A stretch of DNA of 64,000 nucleotides from an uncultured Collinsella sp. GTDB lineage: Bacteria; Actinomycetota; Coriobacteriia; Coriobacteriales; Coriobacteriaceae. This document shows, one piece after another, positions 39,378-47,587 of this stretch; position 1 is the stretch's first letter, and every line of letters starts with the position of its first letter. The stretch is from contig UQTV01000006.1 of assembly GCA_900544095.1 (NCBI GenBank), forward strand, positions 62,001 to 126,000. Direction: 5' to 3'. Under the pieces are notes generated by a model. It saw only the letters and a program-made list of their open reading frames with translations, did not search any database and was not told where the DNA came from. The translations under genes and the position numbers were made by a program.

Positions 39378-40091
39378 ATGACGGATTATCGCGTCTCGCG
39401 CCTACTAGCAAAACTGGAGATCCCACTGCTGCTGGCGGTGCCGGCGGTAATGGCCGCGGCGTTGCTGGCGGGCGTTGAGCAGGCGGCGCTTGCCATGCTT
39501 GTCGTGGTGGCGCTGGTGCTTGCGTTGTTCTTTGCGGGCTACGAGGCGTCGCGCCCGGGCCTGCGACAGATTATGCCCACGCTGGTGTTGGCGGCGTTGG
39601 CCGCGGCGGGGCGCATCTTGTTTGGCCCCATTCCCGACTTTAAACCCGTGAGTGCCATCGCCATTATCGCCGGGGCGACACTCGGTTGTCGTAACGGCTT
39701 TATGGTCGGCGCGCTGGCGGCGCTGACCAGCAACTTCTTTTTTGGGCAGGGCATGTGGACGCCATGGCAGATGTATGCCTGGGGTCTGGTTGGCTATGTT
39801 GGCGGCGCGCTGGCGCATGCGGGCGCGTTCGACCGTGCGGATGGAGCTGTGCGCATACCGGCGCTGATGGCGTACGGCTTTGCGTCGGGCCTGCTCTACG
39901 GCGTGGTGATCAACGCATACGACATCATCGGTTTTGTGCAGCCGCTCACGTGGGCGGGCGCCGTGGCGCGTCTTGCCACCGCCGTGCCGTTCGATATTAC
40001 GCACGGCCTTGCGACCTGCGTGTTCTTGGCCGTCCTGTACAAGCCCTGGTGCCGCCGCATCAAACGTGTTGTCGTGAAATACGGGCTATAG
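39378..40091 (+). CDS. ECF transporter S component
   Basis: A 237-residue membrane protein with about six helices. The pattern GPIPDFKPVSAIAIIAGATLG followed by SNFFFGQGMWTPWQMYAWGL is that of S components related to CbrT, reported for cobalamin uptake. The substrate here is therefore possibly a cobalamin-like vitamin, but no riboswitch was seen. The start at 39378 lies four bases after the ATPase stop. Confidence 0.8.
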   Translation: MTDYRVSRLLAKLEIPLLLAVPAVMAAALLAGVEQAALAMLVVVALVLALFFAGYEASRPGLRQIMPTLVLAALAAAGRILFGPIPDFKPVSAIAIIAGATLGCRNGFMVGALAALTSNFFFGQGMWTPWQMYAWGLVGYVGGALAHAGAFDRADGAVRIPALMAYGFASGLLYGVVINAYDIIGFVQPLTWAGAVARLATAVPFDITHGLATCVFLAVLYKPWCRRIKRVVVKYGL

Positions 40092-40138
40092 GGCTGGTCG
40101 CGCCGGGGCGGGAATCAATACTGCCGAAGTGCCATTTT

Positions 40139-40388
40139 AAAACTATGCCGGTTTACGGGGCTAGATTGGCACAGGCAGACCATACCGGCTTTTTTCGAAA
40201 TAGAGCAAGCCGTTTACCTGCGGTTTTATTATTTCGGAATTGCGTATGGTTGAGGGCTCGCGATTCAGCCCCGTAAACCGGCATAGTTTTGGAATGGCAG
40301 GCTGATTTGACGGGCGTCGTGGCCTTCAAGAGTCAAATCGATCCGTTTTCTTCTGTCCCCAGACGTCCCCAGGGGATCAGTTGACGGT
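40139..40388. repeat. Inverted-repeat element, copy 1
   Basis: 24-bp perfect arms: 40139-40162 (AAAACTATGCCGG...) and 40267-40290. The interior contains ACCTGCGGTTTTA and TATGGTTGAGGGC. After the right arm comes a GATTTGAC/GTCAAATC pair and the tail GATCCGTTTTCTTCTGTCCCC. Confidence 0.75.
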
Positions 40389-40392
40389 GCTT

Positions 40393-40626
40393 GCCACGAA
40401 ACTTGCCCATCTACTACGTTTAGCTTGATACCTCCGACCATGACCGCGTTTTATAAAAAACCGCAGGCTTTCTACCTGCGGTTTTCTTTTTACGTTGTTC
40501 GCTGTGGTTGAGGGCAGTGGCTTAAACGTAGTAGATGGGCCAGTTTCGTGGCGGGTGGGCCGCGTGGATGCTCACACGAGGTGAAAAATGATCCGTTTTT
40601 CTACGTCCCCGAGGGGTCGGTTGGGG
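40393..40626. repeat. Inverted-repeat element, copy 2
   Basis: 30-bp arms with one mismatch: 40393-40422 (GCCACGAAACTTGCCC...) and 40523-40552. The interior shares ACCTGCGGTTTT and GTGGTTGAGGGC with copy 1 and holds an AAAACCGCAGG/CCTGCGGTTTT hairpin followed by a T run. The tail GATCCGTTTTTCTACGTCCCC repeats the tail of copy 1. It ends at the exonuclease III stop codon. Confidence 0.75.
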
Positions 40627-41445
40627 CTAGAGCTCTAGGGTGAGGGTGACGGGGCAGTGGTCGCTGCCGAAGATATCGCCGCGGATACCGGTGTCGCGAA
40701 CGTCGGCGGCGATTGCATCGCTTACCAGGAAATAATCGATGCGCCAGCCGGCGTTGTTTTTGCGGGCATTAAAGCGGTAGCTCCACCAGCTGTAGACACC
40801 CTCGACGTCGGGGTTTGCCGCGCGCCAGGTATCGGTGAACCCGGCGTTGAGCAGCTCGGTGAACTTGCCGCGCTCCTCGTCCGAAAAGCCGGCGTTGCCG
40901 CGGTTGGACTTGGGGTTCTTAAGGTCGATCTCCTCATGCGCCACGTTAAAGTCGCCGCAGGTTACAACGGGCTTGTCGGTCTCACGCTCAAGCGCGCTCA
41001 AAAAGCCGCGATAGGCATCGTCCCAGGCCATGCGCACGTCGATGCGCGCGAGCTCATTTTGGGCGTTGGGCGTGTAGACATCCACAAACCAAAACTTGTC
41101 GAACTCGAGCGCGCAGACGCGGCCCTCGGTTGCGGCTTGGGCGACGAGCTCGGCCGCCTCGCCCTCGCCGGCGTAGGGTAGCAGTGCGTCGGCGTGCAGC
41201 ACGCGCAGCGGTTCCTGGCGGCTAAAGACCGCAGTGCCCGAATAGCCTTTACGCTCGGCGTAGCTCCAGGTTTGGTGATAGCCGGCCAGGTCGATATCGA
41301 CCTGGCCCTCTTGCAGCTTGGTCTCCTGCAGCGCCAGGATATCGACGTCGAGTTCTTGCGCGATCTGGATAAAGCTCGGGTCCTTTTTGAGTACGGCGCG
41401 CAGGCCGTTGACGTTCCACGAGGCGAAAGTGTAAGTCTGAGGCAT
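40627..41445 (-). CDS. xth: Exodeoxyribonuclease III
   Basis: A 272-residue AP endonuclease/3' exonuclease for base excision repair. The fold signatures are FASWNVNGLRA, LALQETKLQ (metal-binding Glu), YSGTAVFSR, the catalytic VDVYTPN and CGDFNVAHEEIDL, and the C-terminal GSDHCPVTLTL. The ATG follows AAAGGAC. Confidence 0.95.
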   Translation of the reverse strand: MPQTYTFASWNVNGLRAVLKKDPSFIQIAQELDVDILALQETKLQEGQVDIDLAGYHQTWSYAERKGYSGTAVFSRQEPLRVLHADALLPYAGEGEAAELVAQAATEGRVCALEFDKFWFVDVYTPNAQNELARIDVRMAWDDAYRGFLSALERETDKPVVTCGDFNVAHEEIDLKNPKSNRGNAGFSDEERGKFTELLNAGFTDTWRAANPDVEGVYSWWSYRFNARKNNAGWRIDYFLVSDAIAADVRDTGIRGDIFGSDHCPVTLTLEL

Positions 41446-41581
41446 GGTGTCCTTTCGACGGGGTTGGCAGGCTTAAGATTAGCGCAACAGGGGCGGTGGT
41501 GGGCTCCGCGCGTGCTGACCCAAAGGCTGCATGCTGGGACATTGCCCGACGCTGCCCGACCAACAAGGACGGAGGACTCAT

Positions 41582-42334
41582 ATGACGCAGGCGATAACGG
41601 ACTCCAAACAGGCCTCCGCCGCGCTGGCGGAGCTGTTCGGCACCCACAAGCGCGTGGTCTTCTTTGGCGGCGCGGGTGTTTCCACGGCGAGTGGCATCCC
41701 CGATTTCCGCAGCGTGGACGGCCTGTATCACCAGCAGTTTGCCTATCCGCCCGAGACTATGCTCTCGCATAGCTTTTACGAGGCGCATCCGGCCGAGTTC
41801 TTCGACTTCTACCGCACCAAGATGATTGCGCTTGGCGCCAAGCCCAACCGCTGCCACACCAAGCTGGCCGAGCTGGAGCGCGCCGGCAAGCTAAATGCCG
41901 TGGTGACGCAAAACATTGACGGCTTGCATCAGATGGCAGGCTCACGGCGCGTGTTCGAGCTGCATGGCTCGGTCCACCGCAATATCTGCCAGACGTGCGG
42001 CGCAGTCTACAGCGCCGAATGGATTTGCGCGCGCGAGCACGAGGATGCCGCGGGCGTGCCCGTGTGCCCCGCGTGCGGCGGGCGTATTAAGCCCGATGTG
42101 GTGCTCTACGAGGAGCCGCTCGACGAGCATGTGCTGACCGGCGCCGTTGCCGCCATCGCCGCGGCCGATGCCCTCATCGTGGGCGGGACCTCGCTCGTGG
42201 TGTATCCGGCGGCGGGCCTTACGCGCTACTTTACGGGCGATACCCTGGCCATTTGCAATCTCGCTCCCACCGATCAGGATGCAAATGCCGACCTGCTGAT
42301 TTCTTGCGACATCGCGGCCGCGTTTGCGTTCTAG
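41582..42334 (+). CDS. cobB: NAD-dependent protein deacylase (sirtuin)
   Basis: A 250-residue Sir2-family enzyme that removes acyl groups from lysines using NAD. The Rossmann start GGAGVSTASGIPDFRS, the active-site segment TQNIDGLHQMAGS and ELHGSVHRNIC (catalytic His), and four zinc cysteines (CQTCG and CPACGG) are all present. The ATG at 41582 follows GGAGG; upstream codons lack a signal. Confidence 0.95.
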   Translation: MTQAITDSKQASAALAELFGTHKRVVFFGGAGVSTASGIPDFRSVDGLYHQQFAYPPETMLSHSFYEAHPAEFFDFYRTKMIALGAKPNRCHTKLAELERAGKLNAVVTQNIDGLHQMAGSRRVFELHGSVHRNICQTCGAVYSAEWICAREHEDAAGVPVCPACGGRIKPDVVLYEEPLDEHVLTGAVAAIAAADALIVGGTSLVVYPAAGLTRYFTGDTLAICNLAPTDQDANADLLISCDIAAAFAF

Positions 42335-42428
42335 CCCGTGTGCGCGGATACAATAGAAAGACTGATTGCAAAGCGACCCCGCCGCCTGCGCCCAAGCGCG
42401 GCGGCGCGGGCATTTGAGGAGGATGTTC

Positions 42429-44156
42429 ATGGCGAACGATAGCAAGACATGGCGGTGCGGAAAGTACGAGCTCAGCTTTGACCGCCCGCGCATCATGGGC
42501 GTCCTCAACGTGACGCCCGATTCGTTTAGCGATGGCGGCGAGCACTTCGACCCGGATGCCGCCATCGAGTACGGCCTGGCGATGCTCGACGCCGGCGCCG
42601 ACATCATCGACGTGGGTGGCGAGTCCACGCGCCCCGGATTTACCCCGGTCAATCCCGACGAGGAGGCTCGCCGCGTGCTGCCCGTGGTGCGCGCACTGGC
42701 CAAAGAGGGTGCCATCGTCTCGATTGACACGCGCCACGTGGCGGTTGCCAAGGCGGCCGTGCGCTGCGGCGCCTCTATCGTCAACGACGTGACGGGCTTC
42801 ACCGACCCCAAGATGGTCGAGTTTGTTAAGACGAGCGCCTGCGGCGTTATCGTGATGCACGCCGGCGAGGTTGCCGCCCCCGCTCGTACGCACGCGACGG
42901 TGCAGCTCGATACCTCTGCCGCGGCGTTTGTCGCCGAGAAGGCGCGCGAGGCGGCCGCCGAGGCTGCGCGCGAGGCCGAGAAGCCTGCCCGCCGCCGTCG
43001 TGGCAAGCTGCTGGGCGAGCCCAAGACGGAGGCCAAGCTGCCGGGCGGCGTGGTGCAGCCCTCGCTGCCGTTTGGCGATCCGGAGTCCGCGCACGCGCCT
43101 GCAGACGAGCAGAAGCAGGAGACACCGGCCGCCGAGCAGGCTACCTCTGCCGCCGAGCCTGCCGCGACCCCCGAGCCCGCGCCGGAGCCCAACGACCACC
43201 TGGCTGTCATGATGCGCCGCAGCGCCCGCCGCGAGGAGGCCTACGTGCCCACCTCTCAGCTCCGCCGCTTCACCCTGCCCGATTCGGCGCCCATCATGCG
43301 CCGTGTCATGGGCTTTCTGTCCGACCAGGCCCGCACACTCATCCATGCCGGCGTGTCGCGCGACCGCATCTGCATCGATCCCGGTCCGGGCTTTGGCAAG
43401 ACGGCCAACGAGGATATCGTCATCCAACGCGAGACCGCCAAGATGGCGTCGCTGGGCTATCCGCTCATGTGCGCCGTGTCGCGCAAGCGTTTTGTGGGCG
43501 CCGTCTCGGGCGTGACCGAGGCCGCCGCGCGCGATGCCGCCACGTTTGGCGTGTGCCTGGGCGCTATCCAGGCTGGTGCCAACATCGTGCGCGTGCACGA
43601 TGTCACTGGCTTTGCGCAGTTCCTGAACGGTTACTGGGCTGTAGCCAAACCGCAGCCGCGCCGTGCGTTTGTGGCCGTGGGCTCCAATCTGGGGCATCGT
43701 TGCGACAACATCCGCGCCGCGCGCGACATGATCGCCGAGATTCCGCTCACCTGCGTGTCCAACTGCTCGCGCATCTACGAGAGCGAGCCGGCCTACGAGA
43801 CGCGCCAGGACGCGTTTGCCAACGCCGTTATCGAGATCAAGACCGAGCTGGCGCCGTTGGTGTTGCTCGACGAGCTGCAGAAGATCGAGCTCGAGCTGGG
43901 CCGCGATCGCTCCAAGAAGGCCAAGGTCAACGGCCCGCGTACCATCGACCTAGACCTGCTGTGGATGGACGGCGAGATCCACGGCGGCAAAAAGCTGCGC
44001 CTGCCGCATCCGCTGATCGGCGAGCGCGACTTTGTGCTGGTGCCGCTCGAGGACCTGATGCACGACCCGGCGCGGTTCTTCCGCTACAACGGCGTCGAGG
44101 TCAAGGAGCCCGAGGATCGCGTGGGCCATATCGTGGGCGAATTGGGGCGTATGTAG
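42429..44156 (+). CDS. Dihydropteroate synthase / HPPK fusion
   Basis: A 575-residue bifunctional folate enzyme (FolP plus FolK). FolP motifs are IMGVLNVTPDSFSDGG, DVGGESTRPG and DPGPGFGKT; the pterin-site SRKR is CAVSRKRF. The C-terminal HPPK starts near residue 411 (FVAVGSNLGHR) and has GPRTIDLDLLW. Unusually, about 120 Ala/Glu/Pro-rich residues (about 149-281) are inserted after the VMHAGE strand, where other FolP proteins have a short loop. GAGGAGG lies six bases before the ATG at 42429. The next ORF starts directly after the stop. Confidence 0.95.
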   Translation: MANDSKTWRCGKYELSFDRPRIMGVLNVTPDSFSDGGEHFDPDAAIEYGLAMLDAGADIIDVGGESTRPGFTPVNPDEEARRVLPVVRALAKEGAIVSIDTRHVAVAKAAVRCGASIVNDVTGFTDPKMVEFVKTSACGVIVMHAGEVAAPARTHATVQLDTSAAAFVAEKAREAAAEAAREAEKPARRRRGKLLGEPKTEAKLPGGVVQPSLPFGDPESAHAPADEQKQETPAAEQATSAAEPAATPEPAPEPNDHLAVMMRRSARREEAYVPTSQLRRFTLPDSAPIMRRVMGFLSDQARTLIHAGVSRDRICIDPGPGFGKTANEDIVIQRETAKMASLGYPLMCAVSRKRFVGAVSGVTEAAARDAATFGVCLGAIQAGANIVRVHDVTGFAQFLNGYWAVAKPQPRRAFVAVGSNLGHRCDNIRAARDMIAEIPLTCVSNCSRIYESEPAYETRQDAFANAVIEIKTELAPLVLLDELQKIELELGRDRSKKAKVNGPRTIDLDLLWMDGEIHGGKKLRLPHPLIGERDFVLVPLEDLMHDPARFFRYNGVEVKEPEDRVGHIVGELGRM

Positions 44157-44858
44157 ATGATTGAGATGAATGCTGTAGCCGTCGGTACCGAGCTTGACGC
44201 CGCGCGCGACGCGGGCCGCAAGGGTGCGTCCGCGGGCTGGTGCGCTTGGAGCGCGGGCGAGGCGTCGTTGACGTTTTCGCTGGTCGTGCGCCCGGACGTG
44301 AACATGCACGCCTTCCACGGCCTGCCGTTTGTGGCGGCGATGGGCATGATGGACGCGCTTGTGGGCACGGCGTCGACGCCGGGGCTGGGCCTTGCCGGTA
44401 AGGTGGGCATTGAGTGGCCGAGCAATATCGTGTGCGGCGCGCCCACGTTTGAGACGTCGTTTGCACGCGTCGCCGTCAACGGCGGTGCTGGTGCCGTGGG
44501 CATGTTCGGTGCCGTAACGGTGGATATTGAGCGTTCGGCTCTGAGCGAGCTCGGTGTGGATGCGGCCGACGAAGCGCTGGTCGAGGCATTGGCCGCGCCC
44601 GTGCTGACCCGCGTGGACGCCTGGTCGGTTGTTGCCAACACGCCGCAGGGCGCTGCAGGGCCGCTGGCTCCCGTGCTGGGCGAGTACTTCGACATGGTGC
44701 CGCTGCTCGGTCGCCAAGTTGCGGCGGTGTCGCCCAACGGCCTGCCACTCGCGGTCGGTGTGTTCGCGGGCCTGGACATCTGGGGCCGCGCGACTATCAA
44801 GACCGACGCCGGCGAGCAGGAGTTTCCGCCCGAGGCCGTACGGATTCGCGGGCTGTAA
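44157..44858 (+). CDS. Biotin-protein-ligase-like protein (divergent)
   Basis: A 233-residue protein resembling the catalytic and C-terminal domains of BirA. LTFSLVVRP matches the substrate strand and GIEWPSNIVCG the KWPND(I/L) motif. The Lys of that motif, which binds biotinyl-adenylate in true ligases, is replaced by Glu, and the GRGRxGR loop is not recognisable. Activity is doubtful. The ATG abuts the folate gene stop; a second ATG is at 44166. Confidence 0.55.
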   Translation: MIEMNAVAVGTELDAARDAGRKGASAGWCAWSAGEASLTFSLVVRPDVNMHAFHGLPFVAAMGMMDALVGTASTPGLGLAGKVGIEWPSNIVCGAPTFETSFARVAVNGGAGAVGMFGAVTVDIERSALSELGVDAADEALVEALAAPVLTRVDAWSVVANTPQGAAGPLAPVLGEYFDMVPLLGRQVAAVSPNGLPLAVGVFAGLDIWGRATIKTDAGEQEFPPEAVRIRGL

Positions 44859-44895
44859 CGCGAGACGCCCGCGCTCAAAGATAGCGACGACAACA

Positions 44896-44932
44896 GAAGC
44901 TCTCCTCGGCTTGCACCGGGGAGAGCTTCTGT
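44896..44932 (+). terminator. Hairpin after the BirA-like gene
   Basis: GAAGCTCTCCTCGG faces CCGGGGAGAGCTTC with one mismatch. The T tail is weak. Confidence 0.5.
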
Positions 44933-44950
44933 GTGACTGCAGGGGGCATC

Positions 44951-45003
44951 TCGGCCCTATTCCTCAAAAGCGAAAATTTTTCGCTTTTGAGGAATAGGGC
45001 CGA
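44951..45003. repeat. 53-base near-perfect palindrome
   Basis: A 26-bp stem (TCGGCCCTATTCCTCAAAAG...) with a single central base lies between the BirA-like gene and coaX, which converge. It could extrude as a cruciform or end transcription both ways. Confidence 0.8.
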
Positions 45004-45051
45004 TGCGTTGCCTAGTTCGCCGCTCGCGCTCGTGTTCGACTTGGGCCCTGT

Positions 45052-45825
45052 CTACCCCAGCTCCTGCATGCGGCGGTAGATTTCGCAGATGCCCTTGATG
45101 GTGAGCTGTCCGTCGACTACGTCGAAGGCATCGGTCGAATCGGCAACGATGCCGGCGAGACCGCCCGTGGCGATAACGGTGGCGTCCTCGGGGCCCAGCT
45201 CGCGCTTCATGCGCGCGACCAGGCCCTCGGCCATGGCGGCGGCGCCCACCACGGCGCCGACCTTGATGCACTCCTCGGTATCGCGGCCGATGGCGTGCTC
45301 GGGCGCCTCGAGCGGCACGCTGGCGAGCTTGGCGGCACGGGCGGCAAGTGCATCCATGGAGATGCGGATGCCCGGCGCGATCGCTCCGCCAATGTAATAG
45401 CCGTCTTCGTCGATGACGTCGATATTGGTCGCGGTGCCAAAGTCCACCACGATCGCCGGCGCGCCGTAGAAAGTCTCGGCTGCAACGGCGTTGGCGACGC
45501 GGTCGGCACCTACGGCCTGGGGGCGCGCCGCGCGCAGCTTGGTCACGGTGGCCGTCTGCGGTCCGATGACGATGGCGTCCGCGGCAATGCGGTCGGCCAC
45601 GGCGTGCCATTCGCGCGAGAGCTGCGGCACCACGCCGGCAAAGGCGATCGCGTCGACCGCGTCGAGCGAAAGGCCGTACATCTTAAAGAAACCCATCAGG
45701 CGCACGTGGATCTCGTCGGCGGTATAGGAGCGGTCGGTGGGCATGCGCCACGACTGCACCAGCTCGTCTCCGTCAAACAGGCCCATGGCCGTCTGCGTGT
45801 TTCCCATATCGATAGCGAGCAGCAT
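45052..45825 (-). CDS. coaX: Type III pantothenate kinase
   Basis: A 257-residue kinase for the first step of coenzyme A synthesis. The motifs are the phosphate loop AIDMGNTQTAMGLF, ADRVANAVAA, the catalytic VVDFGTATNIDVI, and GGAIAPGIRIS. The start at 45825 has GGAG five bases upstream; the frame is open 132 bases further without a signal. Confidence 0.95.
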   Translation of the reverse strand: MLLAIDMGNTQTAMGLFDGDELVQSWRMPTDRSYTADEIHVRLMGFFKMYGLSLDAVDAIAFAGVVPQLSREWHAVADRIAADAIVIGPQTATVTKLRAARPQAVGADRVANAVAAETFYGAPAIVVDFGTATNIDVIDEDGYYIGGAIAPGIRISMDALAARAAKLASVPLEAPEHAIGRDTEECIKVGAVVGAAAMAEGLVARMKRELGPEDATVIATGGLAGIVADSTDAFDVVDGQLTIKGICEIYRRMQELG

Positions 45826-46078
45826 GTCTACTCCAGGTGTCGGCGTAAAAGGACGCGCACCATTGTATACGGCCCGTCGGCGCTGCTGCGCCGCGATTTG
45901 TCTGCGTGGGCGTTCGGCCCCGTGTTCAGCTGAACTGTGCACGGTCGGACCTTCCATTTTGCTGCCAGACTGTCAGCGACGAAGCGGGCGGTCCAAGCCC
46001 GCGGAAGCAGTCCTGGACGCGGCGCCGGACGGACCAGAGCCCGCCGCGCCCAGCTGGTGTGGACGATAAGGAGCAGAG

Positions 46079-47266
46079 ATGTTGATTCACTGCGAGGCGA
46101 GCGTGGCAAGTGCCAGGCACGAGATTCAGGAGTGTGGAAATCGGGAGCATTGCTGCGTGCAGGTGGTCGAGCCGCCTCGCGCGTTCGGCGCGGCGGAGGA
46201 TGGCGGCCCGGATGGCGATAACTCGACATCCGATGCGACGCTTCGCCCAGCGATTGTTGCCGCCGTTGCGGGCGGTATGCCATCCATGATTTTGGGCGCC
46301 GAGGGTGCCCGTCTCGCCAGCGAAGCCGCCGTCGATGCGGCGGCCGAGGCATATCGTCAAGGCGAGCTGGTGCCAGGCGACGCCTCTGCCCTTAAGGGCG
46401 TGTTTGAGCGCGCGCTTCGTGTGGTTGCGGACGTGGCCGCAGATCAGCCTGCCGCCGACATCGCTTCGTTTGCCTGCACACTGTGCCTGGCGGTGTGGGA
46501 CGGCGTGCGCGTCTGGTATGGCAACGCCGGCGATTCCGGTGCGGTTGGTGTGAACCCCATGGGCGATCCGGTTCTTCTGACGCATAGGCATTGCGGCTCG
46601 CAGTCCAATAAGCCTTTCCCGCTGCACGATTCTTATCACTGGGAGTTTGGCTATGCCGGAGGCACCGAAAGCGTGCTTATGGCCACGGGCGGCATGCTCG
46701 GGCAGCTTGCCGAGTGGGAGATGGGCTCTTACGGTTCGCCAAAGTCGTATAACCGTGAACTCATTGACGTGCTGTCGAATCGGAATATCGATGTGGACGA
46801 CTTGCCGGTGATGAATATCGCTGCGGCTAAATATCTGAATGAGTTGCCCGCGATTCGTGTGGAAGGCGATAGGACGGTGGTGGCGCTGCTCAACAGCGAG
46901 AAGTCTTCGGTGGAAGACCTCATCGACTCCCTAGAAAAAGACGTGACGATCGAGCGCCTTGCTGCGGCGGGCGTGTCCTTTGCGGATGGGGACGATGATC
47001 GAAAGGTCGTGCTGCCGTGGAGCGACGAGCTGCGTATGAGCGCCAGCGATGTGGCAAATGACGTTGGCAGCGACTTTACTGTAGAGCTGGAATATCAGCT
47101 TATGTGCGGCATGTCGCTCGACCGCGCGTTTGAGCTGGCGTCGGCCGCCGCCCGTGAACGTGCCGAGAGGTATCGCGTGTTCGAGGACTGTGTAGCCGAT
47201 GGGCCTGAAGACTGTGGCGCGGCCATATTGTCCGACGACGAGGTGTCGTTTGACGAGATGGCCTAG
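46079..47266 (+). CDS. PP2C-like protein phosphatase domain protein
   Basis: A 395-residue protein. GAEGARLASEAAVDAAAE, CTLCLAVWDGVRVWYGNAGDSGAVG and TVELEYQLMCG fit the PP2C-like serine/threonine phosphatase fold, in which the NAGDS strand carries a metal ligand. The first metal motif (DG near the start) is weak: AAEDGGPDGDN. No kinase gene is adjacent. AAGGAG precedes the ATG. Confidence 0.75.
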   Translation: MLIHCEASVASARHEIQECGNREHCCVQVVEPPRAFGAAEDGGPDGDNSTSDATLRPAIVAAVAGGMPSMILGAEGARLASEAAVDAAAEAYRQGELVPGDASALKGVFERALRVVADVAADQPAADIASFACTLCLAVWDGVRVWYGNAGDSGAVGVNPMGDPVLLTHRHCGSQSNKPFPLHDSYHWEFGYAGGTESVLMATGGMLGQLAEWEMGSYGSPKSYNRELIDVLSNRNIDVDDLPVMNIAAAKYLNELPAIRVEGDRTVVALLNSEKSSVEDLIDSLEKDVTIERLAAAGVSFADGDDDRKVVLPWSDELRMSASDVANDVGSDFTVELEYQLMCGMSLDRAFELASAAARERAERYRVFEDCVADGPEDCGAAILSDDEVSFDEMA

Positions 47267-47341
47267 GAACGTCGCGGGCCCTGGACTCTTCGCGGCGGGG
47301 GTGTTCAAGATATGAAGGAATTATGCTCTACGAGATTTTCC

Positions 47342-47370
47342 TTGCCGTCCACCGAACTCCAGCGTAATAT
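47342..47370 (+). promoter_or_regulatory. Sigma-70-type promoter of the initiator tRNA gene
   Basis: TTGCCG (47342-47347) and TAATAT (47365-47370) are separated by exactly 17 bases and lie 31 bases upstream of the tRNA. Confidence 0.65.
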
Positions 47371-47401
47371 TCTTTCTTGCGCACATGAGGCGCCCAGACA
47401 T

Positions 47402-47478
47402 TGCGGGGTGGAGCAGTCTGGTAGCTCGCCGGGCTCATAACCCGGAGGTCGTAGGTTCAAATCCTGCCCCCGCGACCA
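47402..47478 (+). tRNA. Initiator tRNA-Met (CAT)
   Basis: The 77-base cloverleaf has a CAT anticodon in the loop CTCATAA. The anticodon stem has three G-C pairs (CCGGG/CCCGG), and the first acceptor pair is not Watson-Crick (T1 opposite G72), both hallmarks of the initiator tRNA. The CCA end is encoded. An integrase gene lies 110 bases downstream in the opposite direction, so the 3' end is probably an integration site. Confidence 0.95.
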
Positions 47479-47488
47479 AGAAGTTAGA

Positions 47489-47518
47489 GGTCAGCCGCTT
47501 AGTCGGCTGGCCTTTTTT
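47489..47518 (+). terminator. Terminator of the tRNA gene
   Basis: GGTCAGCCG pairs with CGGCTGGCC (one G-T pair) around CTTAGT, then TTTTTT. Confidence 0.8.
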
Positions 47519-47522
47519 CTTG

Positions 47523-47564
47523 TTGTGGCAGCCCTTTTTAGGGCTTGTGGCAGAATTGTGGCAG
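47523..47564. repeat. Three TTGTGGCAG repeats, probable integrase arm sites
   Basis: TTGTGGCAG occurs at 47523, 47545 and 47556, that is at intervals of 22 and 11 bases (whole helical turns). It lies between the tRNA and the integrase gene, where arm-type sites are expected. Confidence 0.6.
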
Positions 47565-47587
47565 TAAACCATGGCAAACAATGAGAA

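Larger units (their letters stand above)
40092..40626. other. 535-base gap with two repeat elements
   Basis: No gene is visible. Nearly all of it is taken up by the two inverted-repeat elements at 40139-40388 and 40393-40626, listed separately. Confidence 0.7.
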
